Position numbers and translations under genes: made by a program | Origin: Tubulanus polymorphus | Taxonomy: Eukaryota; Nemertea; Palaeonemertea; Tubulaniformes; Tubulanidae | Direction: 5' to 3' | DNA length: 64,000 nucleotides | Assembly (NCBI RefSeq): GCF_964204645.1 | Contig: NC_134034.1 | Location: 13,831,962-13,895,961 of the forward strand | The notes under the pieces: model-generated | Databases searched by the model: none | Told to the model about the DNA's origin: nothing | The model's input: the letters and a program-made list of their open reading frames with translations, nothing else | Shown: piece by piece, positions 11,101 through 23,600 of the stretch | How the letters are laid out: each line of letters begins with the position of its first letter | Numbering within the stretch: the stretch's first letter is position 1

Positions 11101-14100
11101 CTCGTCTTTTTACTAAATCAGTTTTATCCCCAGCAAGTTTCACACATCTCGTTATCTGGATTCATTTATCTGTAGCTAGGTTTTTCATTCACTCACCGAC
11201 AGGTTTGTCTTCATCCTCTTTCAATTCGTCGACGGACTTTTTCGCGACGTCGCGATCGGAAACTTTCTGCGTTCGCATCGGTTTCTGTTTGACGAACTTC
11301 TGAATATCGCGGGCGACCGACGAAAGTTTGTCCAATTTCTTCACTTTATCCGTATCCATCCATTTGAATTTCGTGTATAATTTCGGGAATTCGGCTTGCT
11401 GTTTTAAAACAACAATAAAACATGCAAACTAAGGTGAACGCAACCATTTTAAGGCTCACTATTTTACGCAAATCTTAGCAAGAAATTTCAGGTAAAATTC
11501 CATTAAAGCATTAACGATACCAATCTAAACAGTGAGTTACTTGACACAGATTGATTTGTAGCTTTTAATTGTTTTCATTCACATGTTTGCGATATGACAC
11601 CGGCTCCACAGTATTATTATGAAATTGAAGTATTCTACTAACCAAATATCTGAGTAGATGCATCGTACTTTGAAGATGATACGTAATTGTCTCCGTCGAC
11701 ATTTTACGTTCGCACATGTCACAAATATAACGACATTGCATGTATTTATTTTCCGGTTGGAATTCCATGAGGTAATCCAATCCTACAAAACAACATCGCA
11801 AATAATATCAATATTTATATCCTACGAACAACGAACGCTGTGAGTTTAGAGTTTTAGATTCTAGAGAAAGTAGAGATTTTTTAAACAAAATTCCCCAACT
11901 ATTACCAGAGAGAGGGGAGAGGGAGAGAGGGAGAGGGAGAGAGAGGGAGGGAGAGAGAGGGAGGGAGCGGGAGAGAGAGGGAGGGAGAGGAGAGAGGGAG
12001 AGAGAGGGGAGGGAGAGAGCGAGGGGAGAGGGAGAGAGGGGAGAGGGAGAGAGAGGGAAGAGGGAGGGAGGGAGAGGGAGGGGAGATAGGGAGAGAGGGA
12101 AATGGAAGAGAGGGAGAGGACCAACTATTCCCTGATTTTCCTGTTTAATCAAGAGAATCGTCTGTTCTCGTTCTCTCACCTAACAAAGGTTCGTTCGACG
12201 ATCGCGAAGCTTCCGCGACGTCGAACGTTTTCAATTTGCGTCCGTTATCGTCAGATGTAACCTTCGTCTCAACGGCGACGACCTCGACGGCAGACGGCGA
12301 TTTTTCCCGCGGCTTCGATTTCTGTTTCTTTTCGGTCGTTTTTTCGGAATCAGTTTTCGCCGGCTGTTCTTCTTCGGTGCCAGGTGGCGCCGGTTGCTGC
12401 GAACCAGGTGGCGCTGGTTGTGCAGTGATTATTTTCGGTTTGCGTTTCGCCATGTTCTCATTCGCCAGGTGAAGTTTTCCCTTTTTATGGAGGTCAAGGT
12501 TCTTTTCGCTCATACACGATATACCACACAACTGAAATTAGAGACAAAATTCTGAAAATTGAGAACTTTTTTACATCCCCACAACCCGCTGAGTGTAACT
12601 CTGGGCAGGTTTGGGGTTCCTTCCCCACAAACATCTTCATGCCACTCAGGGTACATTAAACAGGTTCAAGTTTTTCCTGCTCCAATAGGGGGCGGGGTGG
12701 GGGAAGAGGCCAGAAGTTTAAATCTACATCTTACTGACCTCACAACGGAATTCTTTCTTCAGATTTTCTACTTTATTTTCTTTCGTCGGTTTCTTCTTCT
12801 CTTCAGGAGCAGACGACGGTTTGGCGCCGAATTCGTCTTTAATCTTCTGAATTTGTTTCGCAATTTTCTCCTCTTTTTTCATTCGTCTTTCGAGTTTTTG
12901 CACGTGGACCAAACTGTCGCAATGCACCTTCAAAGCCTGCAATGAACATCGAGAATGTAATAAACTCGATCTCGCATCAGTATTTCATGGACGCAGCAGC
13001 TATCGTCGTCAGGAAAATGATAAATCTGATGAATGTCATCGGGTTGAATATTTTCCACGACATCAGGAGTTTTAAAGGTCAAAATACATCTCGTATGACT
13101 GACATAAATTATTGGATTCTGTTTGAAACATTTGTCTGTTCAGGAAGTGTCCTTCGAATAATTACGTAATTAGATGATGTCACAGGTGGATAATGAAGGT
13201 GGATAATGAAGGTGGATTATGGTGGTGGATAATGAAGGTGGATAATGAAGGTGGATTATGAAGGTGGATAATGAAGGTGGATTATGAAGGTGGATAATGA
13301 AGGTGGATTATGAAGGTGGATAATGAAGGTGGATTATGAAGGTGGATAATGAAGGTGGATTATGAAGGTGGATTATGAAGGTGGATTATGAAGGTGGATT
13401 ATGAAGGTGGATAATGAAGGTGGATTATGAAGGTGGATTATGAAGGTGGATTATGAAGGTGGATTATGAAGGTGGATTATGAAGGTGGATTATGGTGGTG
13501 GATTATGAAGGTGGATAATGAAGGTGGATTATGAAGGTGGATTATGAAGGTGGATTATGAAGGTGGATTATGAAGGTGGATTATGAAGGTGGATTATGAA
13601 GGTGGATAATGAAGGTGGATTATGAAGGTGGATTATGAAGGTGGATTATGAAGGTGGATTATGAAGGTGGATTATGAAGGTGGATTATGAAGGTGGATAA
13701 TGAAGGTGGATTATGAAGGTGGATTATGAAGGTGGATTATGAAGGTGGATTATGAAGGTGGATTATGAAGGATTATAAAACGTACCTCTTCACTGTCGAA
13801 ACTCATCTGACACAATCCACAGAATATTGTCTGCTTGTTTTCTATAGTGATTCCAGTAGGTGTCGCCGGTGGTATATTCATTACAGCAGCAGCTACAGCT
13901 GCCGGTGTATTCGCAGGTGCCGGTATTCCGGGTATAGGTGCCGGAGGCATGCCCAACTGGTTATTCGGAGCCGGGCCACCGAGCATCATGGGTGCATCAA
14001 CAGGCATTCCGTTTATCATTTCCGGATGCGGAGACATCATCGCCGATGGCTGCGGTGGACCTCCGGGAGGTAGGTGGCGCGGCGGTCCTTGCTGCATTCC

Positions 14101-17100
14101 GGGCGGCCTCATACCGGGAGGTCTGAGCAGCGGTCGCGGTCCGGGCGGTCCCATCGGTGGCCTCATACCCATAGGCGGCCTCATACCCATCGGTGGCCTC
14201 ATACCCATACCAGGTGGTGGGCCACCGCGCATACCAGGCGGACCCATATCCATACCCTGCGGGCCCATATCCATACCGGGCGGGCCCATGGGTATCCCAG
14301 GCGGCCCCATATCCTGCGGTTCCGGGTAACTATCAACTCCTGCAGCTGGTGGGTTCACATTAATATCAAATATGCTGACAGGATTATGTACGCTGTCTAA
14401 TCCCGGTCCATGACCTGAAATTTATCATTTTACAATTTCAACGGTGTCAAATTCAACTACAAAAACAACTTAAAAATTTTGTAAACAATTTCTTACCTCC
14501 AACTGCACCGAAATTTTGCCTGGCTTCCTGTTGCTGTCTGGCGGCTTCTTGCCTTGCTTTTCTAGCATTTTCCATTTCTTGTTTTCTGAGAAACTGAAGT
14601 TAAAGAAGAACGCAAGAAATGAGCGAGATACTTACAATAGAAAACACCGGACATTAGAGCAGCAGACTTTCAGAATATGGTTGTTCAGCGTCGAGGGCCG
14701 TCGTTCCAGAACTTACTCTTTTGCCTTGTTCAATAAGATCAGCGTAGTCCTTCGTACTCTGTATGTTAACTGATCCCACATTCTCAACGTTTTCCTTTTC
14801 TACAGCTTTCATCATGTGCATCGTTCCTCGTAAGTGAACAACATAAATCTATACATAAAACATATCGATTCATTCATCCAGAAACTGACAATTCTGTAGC
14901 GGTTTCATTATAGGATATTTTACTGAATTTTCAGCAGTCATCGAGAATGAGAAAGTCGTCATTAAAGATTTTTGAAGTAAGTCGTCATAATTTTCATTGA
15001 AGATTTATGAAGTCATCATAATTTTACTGAATCGCGAAGTCTTTGAGATTGACAGGTCATCATCGGTAACTAATCATAAATTTACTGAATCATTGAGAAT
15101 GAGAAAGTCTTCATAAGTAACTATCCATAATTGATTTCACTGAATCCATGAAATCAATGTGAAGTTAAAATATTTTTACCTGTTTGTTGCGAAATTTCTC
15201 ATTGCAAATCTCGCAATAGTTCTGTCCTTCATTAGGAGGCAATTCGCGTTGGTCCTGTTGCCACGGGAACGGCCCGATACCTTCCGGTGCATCGTACTAA
15301 AAAAGTTCAAACATATTCTTCAATCCAAAATTGATCAGTTGCCAAAATAAACATGGCCGAAATGAAGGATTTCGAGTCAAAACCGCTTATTAGGTTATTT
15401 ATCCGTCATCCAATTTCCTTGTCGATAACCAGAAAATTGAATCAGAAATCCCACCAATGATCAAGTTCATAATAAACTAATTTTGAAAGGAATGATTTAC
15501 TCACCTGACAAGGCGGCGGAGTCGGTAATTCAAAGTCGTCGGAGCAGACGTATTTCGTCGTTTCCGTTTCGAGCGTCTCTTTACTCGGTAACAATGAGCC
15601 ATCCGGTGAAAACGAGTAATTATGTTTCGGCGGTCGTTCCCAAGGTTTACGCGGAGCGAACTGCTGAAACCGACGATTTCCTTGGTTACCGCCTCTACCT
15701 TGGCCGTGACCTTGAAGATAATAGCGATGTAGATGATAAATATGACGTCAAATGATTACATTAATATTAGAAATCAAATAACGCACCAAATTTAATCGAG
15801 TCCTAACTGTATCCATTTAGGGGCAGTTTATTGAAACTATACAAACATTTCTAATTTCCTATTTCTCAAAATTGAATGAGTTTTTAAGGAGTTTATTCTG
15901 TTCAAATGAAAGAATATCAAGCATTTTTCTGTTGAGAAGGAGTTTATTAAAAGGAATCTAGTTGCAGTATCAATATTTACACAACTTACCATCGTGTTGC
16001 ATTTGTCGCCCGAATTCACGAGGAGGTCGTCTCATCTGCTGAATGTGGTTCCCGCGACCGAACCCTCCTCTATCACTAAACCCTCCGCGTCTGTTACCGT
16101 GGTCCCCGTAACCAGGCTCGTTGTAACCCTGGTCATCGTCATAGTAACCTCCTCTGTGGTCGTCGTGGGGATACTGTTGGTGATGAGACGGAGGCCCGTA
16201 TCGCGGAGGAGGGCCGCCCATCCTGGGTGGAGGCAGCTGACGACCGCCCATCGGATACTGATGCGACTGCTGCTGATGCATCATGGGAGGTGGTCCTTGT
16301 TGTTGCTGTTGCATCATGGGACCTGAATTTGGCATGTTGCCAGACATCATTTCTTGCATTTGATTTCCGGCGCCCTGAATTCAATAGAAATGATGGATAA
16401 TTAAAAGCCATGGCAACATCGGTTCGTTATATCGCTATCAAATAATAAACTCTTAACCCTTTCAGTGCTGGTTAATCAATACCCTATAGTGCTGGAGATA
16501 ATTTGAAATTTTTTTTTTAGAATTCCACCCTAGTGTGTTGAATAACGGGAATACCACTGTAGTGCCTCTACACCGCGGCGCGGTGTAACGTTAGTTACTA
16601 GTATTTCACTATTTTTGACAAGTGCTGCTATCTTTCAATAGAGACAAAAAACTAATTACTAATTACACCAACTGCGGTGTACTAGCAAAATCCATCACTG
16701 ATTTATACACTGCACTGCAGTGTTGACGCACTGAAAGGATTAAGTAGCTCTACATCAGGCTGGGCTCAGGAACTCTACATCAGGCTGGGCTCAGGAACTC
16801 TACATCAGGCTGGTCATAGGAACTCTGCATCAGGCTGGTCTTTGAGAAACATCAACTTTCTACCTATATAATTACCATTTGTGACATTGTTTGTTGCCAT
16901 TGGTTCATTTGATTGGTGAATTGTTGCCATTGTTGATTTTGCTGCGAGCCCCAATTCATGGAGGACATGTTTGAAAACATTGTCATAGCTGACTGCATCC
17001 ACTGGTACATCTGAGCCATCTGAGACGACAGTGCATTTCCACCACCACCGCCGCCATTATCTGAATATTACATAAATCAATTTTATCTCTTCATTAGTCC

Positions 17101-18189
17101 GAATAGATCTAGGAGTTTACCGATAGTGATGGGTGTCGTAGCGATTGCTTACAATTTAATTATCTCCATAGAGTCAATTGTTATAATTTCTATGAACTCA
17201 ACATCACTTTCAGGACTATGAAAAACTGCCATTAAGACTGAACAGGAGACTAGGAGTCTCTTCTACACGGTTAAATGATGTACCTGGTTGTTGATGCTGC
17301 TGCAGATGATGCTGCTGCTGCTGCTGCGGCTGTTGTTGTTGAACTGGTTGTTGTGGCCGGTCTTTCTGCTGTTGTTGTTGTTGCATGTTTTGATACGCTG
17401 TCATCCAATGAGTCAGATTCTGATAATACTGCTGCCATTGTTCCTGTATGCTCTGTGGAGTTGATGACGAGGAACCTGGTGCCTGCTGCTGCTGCTGCTG
17501 GGAGCCTGTAACCATCGAAAAAATATCTCAAAGATCATTTTTTTTCATCCCTAAACCTGCTGAGCGAATTATTAGGTATTTCAAGGATTCTCTTTCATAA
17601 CGCTCGTAATGTATTCATGATCTATGTGTGAGTGCTATCCAATAAACTTTAGATATTGAAATGGAGCGAGGACACTCTGCATTGATTCGAAATTGAAGGG
17701 TTTTTATTCAATAAGTGAATATACCTTGATGAGTATACTGCTGTTGATTTGGATACTGGACCAATTGTTGTTGTTGCTGTGGGGAATAACCTACGTACAA
17801 AAAAAAATAAAGGCCTTATCGTTATACGGTTCAGGTGTCCGGACCAAAATGCAACCGGACTAAACCACGGAGTGCGGTTACACAGCCTCGACAACTATCT
17901 CTCAAATCATCTCGAACAGAGATATTCTAGGCTTACGTCAGGGTTCCAATAAACCAGGATCTGTGAACGAAGACTTTGCAGTATACAGTACAAAATAGAT
18001 ATTATAACGATGGTTTCATTTAGACTGCACAGTTTCAATTTGAGGTTTCAAACGATTATGAGGAATCCCCAAAAAATCGATTCACTAACAAAGCAGGCCT
18101 AGAGAGGGCTAGGCTAGAATCTTACCTCCTCCTCGGTGATTGAACTGCTGTTGTCTTTGCCCGTGGTGTCTCGGTGGTGGGCCGTTCAT
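5698..18189 (-). CDS. Large U1/matrin-type zinc-finger, Q-rich and SR-rich nuclear protein (21 exons)
   Basis: Exons, in order: 18189-18126, 17790-17725, 17505-17284, 17060-16876, 16374-15990, 15710-15505, 15296-15180, 14848-14717, 14593-14497, 14414-13786, 12936-12739, 12531-12180, 11782-11643, 11398-11197, 10964-10746, 10587-10302, 9958-9809, 9402-9298, 9009-8937, 8838-8752, 5799-5698. All join in phase to 1338 residues. The N-terminus (MNGPPPRHHGQ...) is rich in Gln, Met, Gly and Pro. Four fingers follow, all CxxC with H-x5-H: YCEIC, FCGLC, the finger built across exons 11 and 12, and YICDMC. A Pro/Met-rich repeat precedes finger 2. The C-terminal half has an Arg-Ser/Pro-rich stretch (exons 15-18) and a helical tail. 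H-x5-H spacing marks dsRNA- or snRNP-binding U1-type fingers, so a nuclear RNA-processing or chromatin role is likely. Pep, CIZ1 and ZNF318 are possible relatives; the orthologue was not recognised. AATAAA overlaps the stop codon. Confidence 0.8.
6884..7024. mobile_element. TA-flanked pogo-like MITE in intron 20 of the zinc-finger gene
   Basis: CAGTGGAAGTTCGTCATAACGA at the left is matched by the inverse of TCGTAATGAGGCTCCACTG at the right, with TA on each side (6882-6883 and 7025-7026). The CAGTGG ends and TA target fit a small pogo/Tigger-type element. About 140 bp, no ORF. Confidence 0.55.
7027..8751. repeat. Rest of intron 20, with an AT dinucleotide tract
   Basis: Intron of the zinc-finger gene. 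A TA/AT dinucleotide run lies at about 8168-8195. The remaining sequence is AT-rich and shows nothing else supportable. Confidence 0.5.
10651..10750 (-). repeat. 50-bp tandem duplication spanning a splice donor
   Basis: Two copies, 10651-10700 and 10701-10750, differ at only a few bases. On the gene's strand the upstream copy contains the exon 15 donor (AGAG|GTAAGA at 10746) and the downstream copy repeats it as AGAG|GTGAGA about 50 bp later. The duplication therefore created a second potential donor inside intron 15. Confidence 0.8.
11905..12118 (-). repeat. Polypurine/polypyrimidine (GA) tract in an intron
   Basis: About 210 bp made only of GAGAGG/GGGAGA permutations on the plus strand, in the intron between exons 12 and 13 of the zinc-finger gene. 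On the transcript it is a long CU-rich tract. The Ser/Leu/Pro-rich open frames here are artefacts. Confidence 0.85.
13184..13770. repeat. 13-bp minisatellite, about 45 copies
   Basis: Tandem GAAGGTGGATTAT units with GAAGGTGGATAAT and TATGGTGG variants. The array fills part of intron 10 of the zinc-finger gene and ends about 15 bp from the exon 10 donor at 13786, so it lies directly against the splice site in the transcript. Confidence 0.9.
16457..16739. mobile_element. piggyBac-like MITE flanked by TTAA
   Basis: CCCTTTCAGTGC at 16457-16468 is matched by GCACTGAAAGGA at 16728-16739, 11 of 12 bases in inverted orientation, and TTAA lies immediately outside both ends (16453-16456 and 16740-16743). 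TTAA duplication with CCC-type ends is the hallmark of piggyBac. The 283-bp element has no ORF and lies in intron 4 of the zinc-finger gene. Confidence 0.75.
16748..16845. repeat. 25-bp tandem repeat, four copies
   Basis: Four copies of CTCTACATCAGGCTGGGCTC plus five bases, the last two copies diverged, lying next to the piggyBac-like element and just short of exon 4 of the zinc-finger gene. Confidence 0.75.
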
Positions 18190-18735
18190 GGTGTTCCCTA
18201 GTAGCTTTGCACCCGTCGAAACCTGCTGAAACTACCCAATAAAAAAAAAGAAAATTGAATTTGATTGAACCGAAGATGAAGCCTGAAAAATCAAGTTATT
18301 CCGCGTAGAATCGATATTTTCAGGATTAATGAAAGTAGAATTCATGAACAAGATATTGAACTCGAGCTTAACAGCTCAATTGGAATGGTCATCTTACCTA
18401 ACTAAGCACTTTAAATCGGTAAAAACGACATGAAAATGCCCCAGCATCGAATTAGCGTCGATTTGAAATGGGTTCGAATCCCGTAAATGCTCAGAATTAC
18501 AATTACAAATGTTTCTCACCCGATGTAATTAATGTATGTATTTATCCCGGTAGCGGGTTCCGGTTTAACGCTATCGATATCGGTCAAGGAAGGATGGCCT
18601 AATTAGCGGTTTATCCGGGACTGAATTCTAATATCGATTCCGAAAAATCCGAATCCACTCGTAGTTGCTAGGTGACGCTGGCCGTGGTAACAGGGTAAAA
18701 AATCAGCTCCGCGGATTTTCACAGTTTTTTGGATA
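18190..18735. promoter_or_regulatory. Upstream region of the zinc-finger gene
   Basis: This 0.5-kb stretch between the start codon at 18189 and the LINE should hold the 5' UTR and promoter. No TATA box was recognised. The LINE insertion sits within about 550 bp of the start codon. The promoter call rests on position only. Confidence 0.3.
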
Positions 18736-18905
18736 CTAACACATTTTTCCAGTCAGCTTTTTAGTAATATACTAACACATTTCTTTTGTGAGAGTGTGTG
18801 GAAAAGTCTCTGAGTGTGACTGGGTGTTAAACAGCAAGTTTTTGTGGCTTCCTGCCAACTAGCTTCCTGGAAAGAGAACAGCTGATCTAAGCAACATGGC
18901 CGACA

Positions 18906-20551
18906 ATGGATTCTATGGAAACTAGAATTCCTGGAAGACGATTGAGCTTGTTTGAAGAGTTGGTTGAAACAGAAATACGAGAAAATACCCCTCCTCATCC
19001 ATCAGTGAGCTCTACGTGTAATTTAGAATTAAGGAAACGCACAAGCGAAGTGAGTTCAAATCTTATTCCTTCCCGAAGTCGTCGAAACGTGAGTAAAGAG
19101 TTTCAAGCAAATCGAAAGAATTTTATTGTCGGGCGGGAACCCGAAATCAACAACGAAGACATGGCTAGTAGAGGGAATGAAAGTATGAACCCCCTTACCC
19201 ACTGGGCTGAGTCAGATTCTGAGGATGAGATAGGGTCCTGGGGAAAAACGGGGGGTAGATTTGAGCAATCTACAACAACAACAACGGACCAACACCAAGT
19301 AAGTCCGAATAGCCGTACAATAAGCCAAGAAACTGCACCTAAAGGCAAACGGTTTTTTGTGCATGTCGAGAAGCGACCAGAATCTAAGTCAGACAGTGTC
19401 AGGAAATCTTTGTCTGACATCATAGCTGAAGCTGCACTAAGCGCAGGTATTTTAGAAACTGTAAATACCCGCGATGATGCACAGGAGAAAAATAAAAGAA
19501 AAAGGGAAGACCATAAAGCAGATGATGAGCTAAGTCAAGCCACGTCTAGACCCAGACTAATTTCACCAGTTAAAAAAGCCAACACCACTCCTGATACTGA
19601 ATTTACTGAAGACAATTATTGTTCAATATGTCAGAAGCCTATTGTATTCTCAAGTTCACTAACATGTACTTTCTGTGAAAAAAGTTTGTGCTCTAGTTGC
19701 TCAAATTTACCAAGCGGTTATGACGTTGATTTAACAAACATGGAGCAGTAATTTGCCGTGAATGTAAAGGAAGAAAAACTGATGAAGGACGACTCACTAG
19801 ATACGCAGATAGGATGGAAAAGATCCTGAAGAACTACGATGAATCAATGGAAAGAATACTGAACAAACTGGAAGAAAAAGCGGACAAATCAACTGTCACT
19901 TCTTTGTCATCAGACGTAACACAATTGAGAGACAGAATTGAGCAACTTAATCTCAATCTCCCGGACGACAGAGTTCATGAGATGATCAATAAAGCTGTAA
20001 ACTTGCAGATTACACAAGGAAACTTGGAGGTAAACGAGACTGTAAAATCAGCAATAGACAAAGAAATCCAAGATGTTCGATGTGAAATTTGGGAGACGGA
20101 AATCAGACGAAATAATATACTGATATATGGCTTACAGGAAGCAAGCGAGGAACAGGTGAAATTAAGGCGTAAAAAAGAGTGGCAAAATCTCTATGGATTT
20201 ATCACCCAGGGCTTAGGTTTAACAGATCTTCATAAACCTAAATTAGTGAACCGTGTAGGACGGTATGAGCAAAATAAATGTCGCCCACTTCGGGTAATAC
20301 TAGCTACAGAACTCGATAAAGAATTGATCATAAACAGATTTATCGAATTAAGGAGAAATGGAGATCCATCTATTACAGGGGTATCTGTATCCAGCGATAG
20401 AACTATGAACCAAAGAAAACACTATCAGAAATTAAGGGAAGAGCTGCAGGAAAGAACAAAAAATGGAGAACGAGGTCTTATCATTCGTGGGAATGATATA
20501 GTCAGTAGATTACCGCCGGCATTTCGTCAAGCAAACCAAAACCAACCATAA
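18906..20551 (+). pseudogene. LINE ORF1, PHD-like finger plus coiled coil and RRM-like domain, one frameshift
   Basis: The first segment, 18906-19751, has a long charged N-terminus, then a cysteine-rich finger with CxxC pairs (YCSIC, FCEKSLCSSC) near residues 235-265. It stops at TAA right after NMEQ. The final CxxC pair (ICRECKGR) continues at once in another frame, and the second segment (19814-20551, 245 codons from its first Met) carries a coiled coil (MEKILKNYDESMERILNKLE) and the motif RRNNILIYGL, which marks the LINE-1-ORF1-like RNA-binding fold. One indel near 19745 therefore separates two halves of a single nucleic-acid-binding chaperone protein. The frameshift is either a mutation in this copy or a sequencing error. 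Confidence 0.8.
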
Positions 20552-20627
20552 GGACAATCAACCAGACAAATCACTGTCAGAAAAATTTTTAAGAAAAAAT
20601 GATCAAAATCTGAAAAGTAACCAATCA

Positions 20628-23600
20628 ATGTTAAAAAGTAATTGCAAATCGAATCAACAAAAACCAGGAAATTATGATAGGAGCCAATCATCAACTGAAA
20701 TTACGAGAAAGAATCACGAAAGATCCAAATTACATAAGGATCAACAAAATAGATCAGCGAAAAAGAAATCATTAGTACCAAAACAATCACTCGATAATAA
20801 TCGCAATAATCAACTGTCAATGAATGTTGCATCTAGCAGACCGACACATAACCCTGCAGATGACAGTATATTATATGAAAATGAAGATAATCAAAAAGAA
20901 TCACCAAAGAATGAAGGATACAATAAAAACTCAAACAACTGTTATTACAGAAACCAAGAGAAAAATATTAAAGTTCTATATACTAATGCTGATAGCATGA
21001 TGAATAAAAAACCTGAGTTGAGTGCCCTAAAGATCGAACACGATCCAGACATTATATGCATCACTGAAGCTAAACCGAAATATAGTACCTTAGCATATAA
21101 CCCCAGTGATGTTATGTTCAATGGTTGTGAAGAATATGAAACATTTACCAATATAGAGGAAGATGGAAGAGGAATCGCCGTTTTCATCCGATCTACTATG
21201 AAACCATGTAAACCGCCCGTGCGAGTTCTAGAGAGACTGAAGGCATCAATGACTAATGAAATAATTTGGGTAGAAATTCATCATACTTCTAACAAACGGC
21301 CTTTGCTCCTGGGATGCGCCTATCGAAGCCCAAACAGCAGTCTGGTGAATAACAACCATTTCAGAGATATGATTATATCTTTAGGAACCTTAAAGGAATA
21401 TCAAACTGTACTATGTGGTGATTTCAATTTACCAGAAGTTAATTGGGAAACAAACCACTGTAGACAAGCAGACACTCATGTCTCCACAAAGCTATGGGAA
21501 GCAAGTAATGATGCATTTCTCGAACAACACGTCAAACACCCAACCAGATTTAGAGAAAACCAGGAACCCAGTTTGCTAGATCTACTATTCACTAATGACC
21601 AGGAAATAGTTCAGAAGGTTGATTACATGGCTGCACTAGGAAAAAGTGACCACATCTGTCTAATGTTTAACCTGAATATACTACTCGAAAGAAATACAGC
21701 AACTAAGACCGAAAGGCGGAACTACTATCGTGGTAACTACGACAATTTACGAAAAGAATTGAATAACAATCTCAAAACAGAATCCCTCCTTCAACTGGAT
21801 ATGGAGTCATGTTGGCAAAGTATTAAAGAAAATATCCTTAAAGCAGAAAGAACACATGTTCCTCTTTATCAAGCACCACGATGGAAAAGGCACTCCCCAC
21901 TATGGATGAATAGAAAAGCAATGTCAAAAGTTAGAAAGAAACACGAAGCCTGGAAGCGGTATCTCAGGACAAAAGATGGAGAAGATTACAGGAAATTTCA
22001 AGTAGCTAGGAATCTAGCAAAAAAGGAAACAAGAAATGCAATCAAGAACTATGAAAAGAAACTATCCCAAGAGGTAAAAACAAATCCGAAAGCGTTTTGG
22101 AGATATTGCCGCAGTAAGACATCACCAAAAGGAAGTATACCAGACTTACAAAAGAATGGCACATCCATTTCTGAGGACATTACCAAGGCCAACACCTTCA
22201 ATGAATACTTTGCAAGTGTATTTACAGAAGAGGATACCTCACACATACCAGAACCCAATGCACAAATAAATGAAATTCCTGAAATACATGACATTGAGAT
22301 CACTCCCGTACTGATTGCAAACAAGCTGAAAGGTCTGAATGAAAATAAAAGCATGGGACCTGACTTAATGCATCCGAAAATTTTGAAGGAAGCAGCAGAC
22401 GAGCTCGCAGAACCACTGAGCATTCTCTTCAGGAAAACCTTAGAAGAAGAAAAATTACCTACATCATGGAAAGAAGCTAATGTAACTCCTATCCACAAGA
22501 AGGGCCCAAAAAATATTGTGGAGAATTATAGACCAATTAGCCTGACTAGTATTGTATGTAAAGTCCTGGAATCCATTGTAAGAGATAACATCATGAGTCA
22601 CCTAATTACTAATGGAGTTTTAACAGATGCCCAACATGGATTTGTACAGGGTAGATCTACGCTCACACAATTACTGAAATCAATGGATGATTGGACACAA
22701 GCCCTAGAAATAAAAAAATCCATTGACGTAATTTTTTTGGACTTTCAAAAAGCGTTTGACACAGTGCCCCACAAACGACTTCTAAATAAAATTGAAAATT
22801 GTGGTATCACAGGTAAAGCCTTGAAATGGATTGAAGACTTCCTAAGTGAAAGGAACCAAGTGGTTAATATAAATGGTGCGACATCCACATCTAAACCAGT
22901 GATAAGTGGTGTACCGCAGGGCAGCGTGCTGGGTCCTTTATTGTTTGCCATTTACATCAACGACCTCCCTGATGAAATTCAAAGTTATATTCTCATGTAT
23001 GCTGACGATACAAAAATTTATAGAATCGTACACAGCATCCAAGATCAACACAGACTTCAGGAGGATCTGGACAAACTATCAGACTGGGCAAAGAAGTGGC
23101 AAATGACTTTTCACCCAGACAAATGCGTGGTGATGCACATAGGAAAAAATAGACAACATTTTCAGTATACTATGGATGCAGGAAACAGAAGACACGAATT
23201 GAAGGCGGTCCCAGAGGAGAAAGATTTGGGAATAATTGTTGATGATAATCTCACCTTTCAGGCACAGTACTCCACGACAATGAATAAATGTAACAAGATC
23301 CTAGGAATGATCAAAAGATCATTTGAACGTTTAGATGAAAGAACATTCAGTCTTGTCTACAAAGCATTAGTAAGACCAATTGTGGAGTATGCTATCCCCG
23401 CATACAACCCACACCTACTAAAAGATGTAGACAATTACGAAAAAATTCAGCGACGAGCAACCAAATTAGTACCACATCTGTACGATTTACCATACCACGA
23501 AAGACTAAAACAACTAAAGCTTCCATCGTTGAGCTATCGAAGAGCAAGAGGAGATATGATAACTGTCTACAATCTGGTTCATAACAACTACCGCGCTGGA

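Noticed and set aside
11808-12179. Ser/Leu/Pro-rich open frames on the minus strand
   Set aside because: Produced by an intronic GA/CT simple-sequence tract.
13835-14329. Gly/Ile/Pro-rich plus-strand frame of 164 codons
   Set aside because: Shadow of the Met/Pro-Gly-rich exon 10 of the zinc-finger gene on the other strand.
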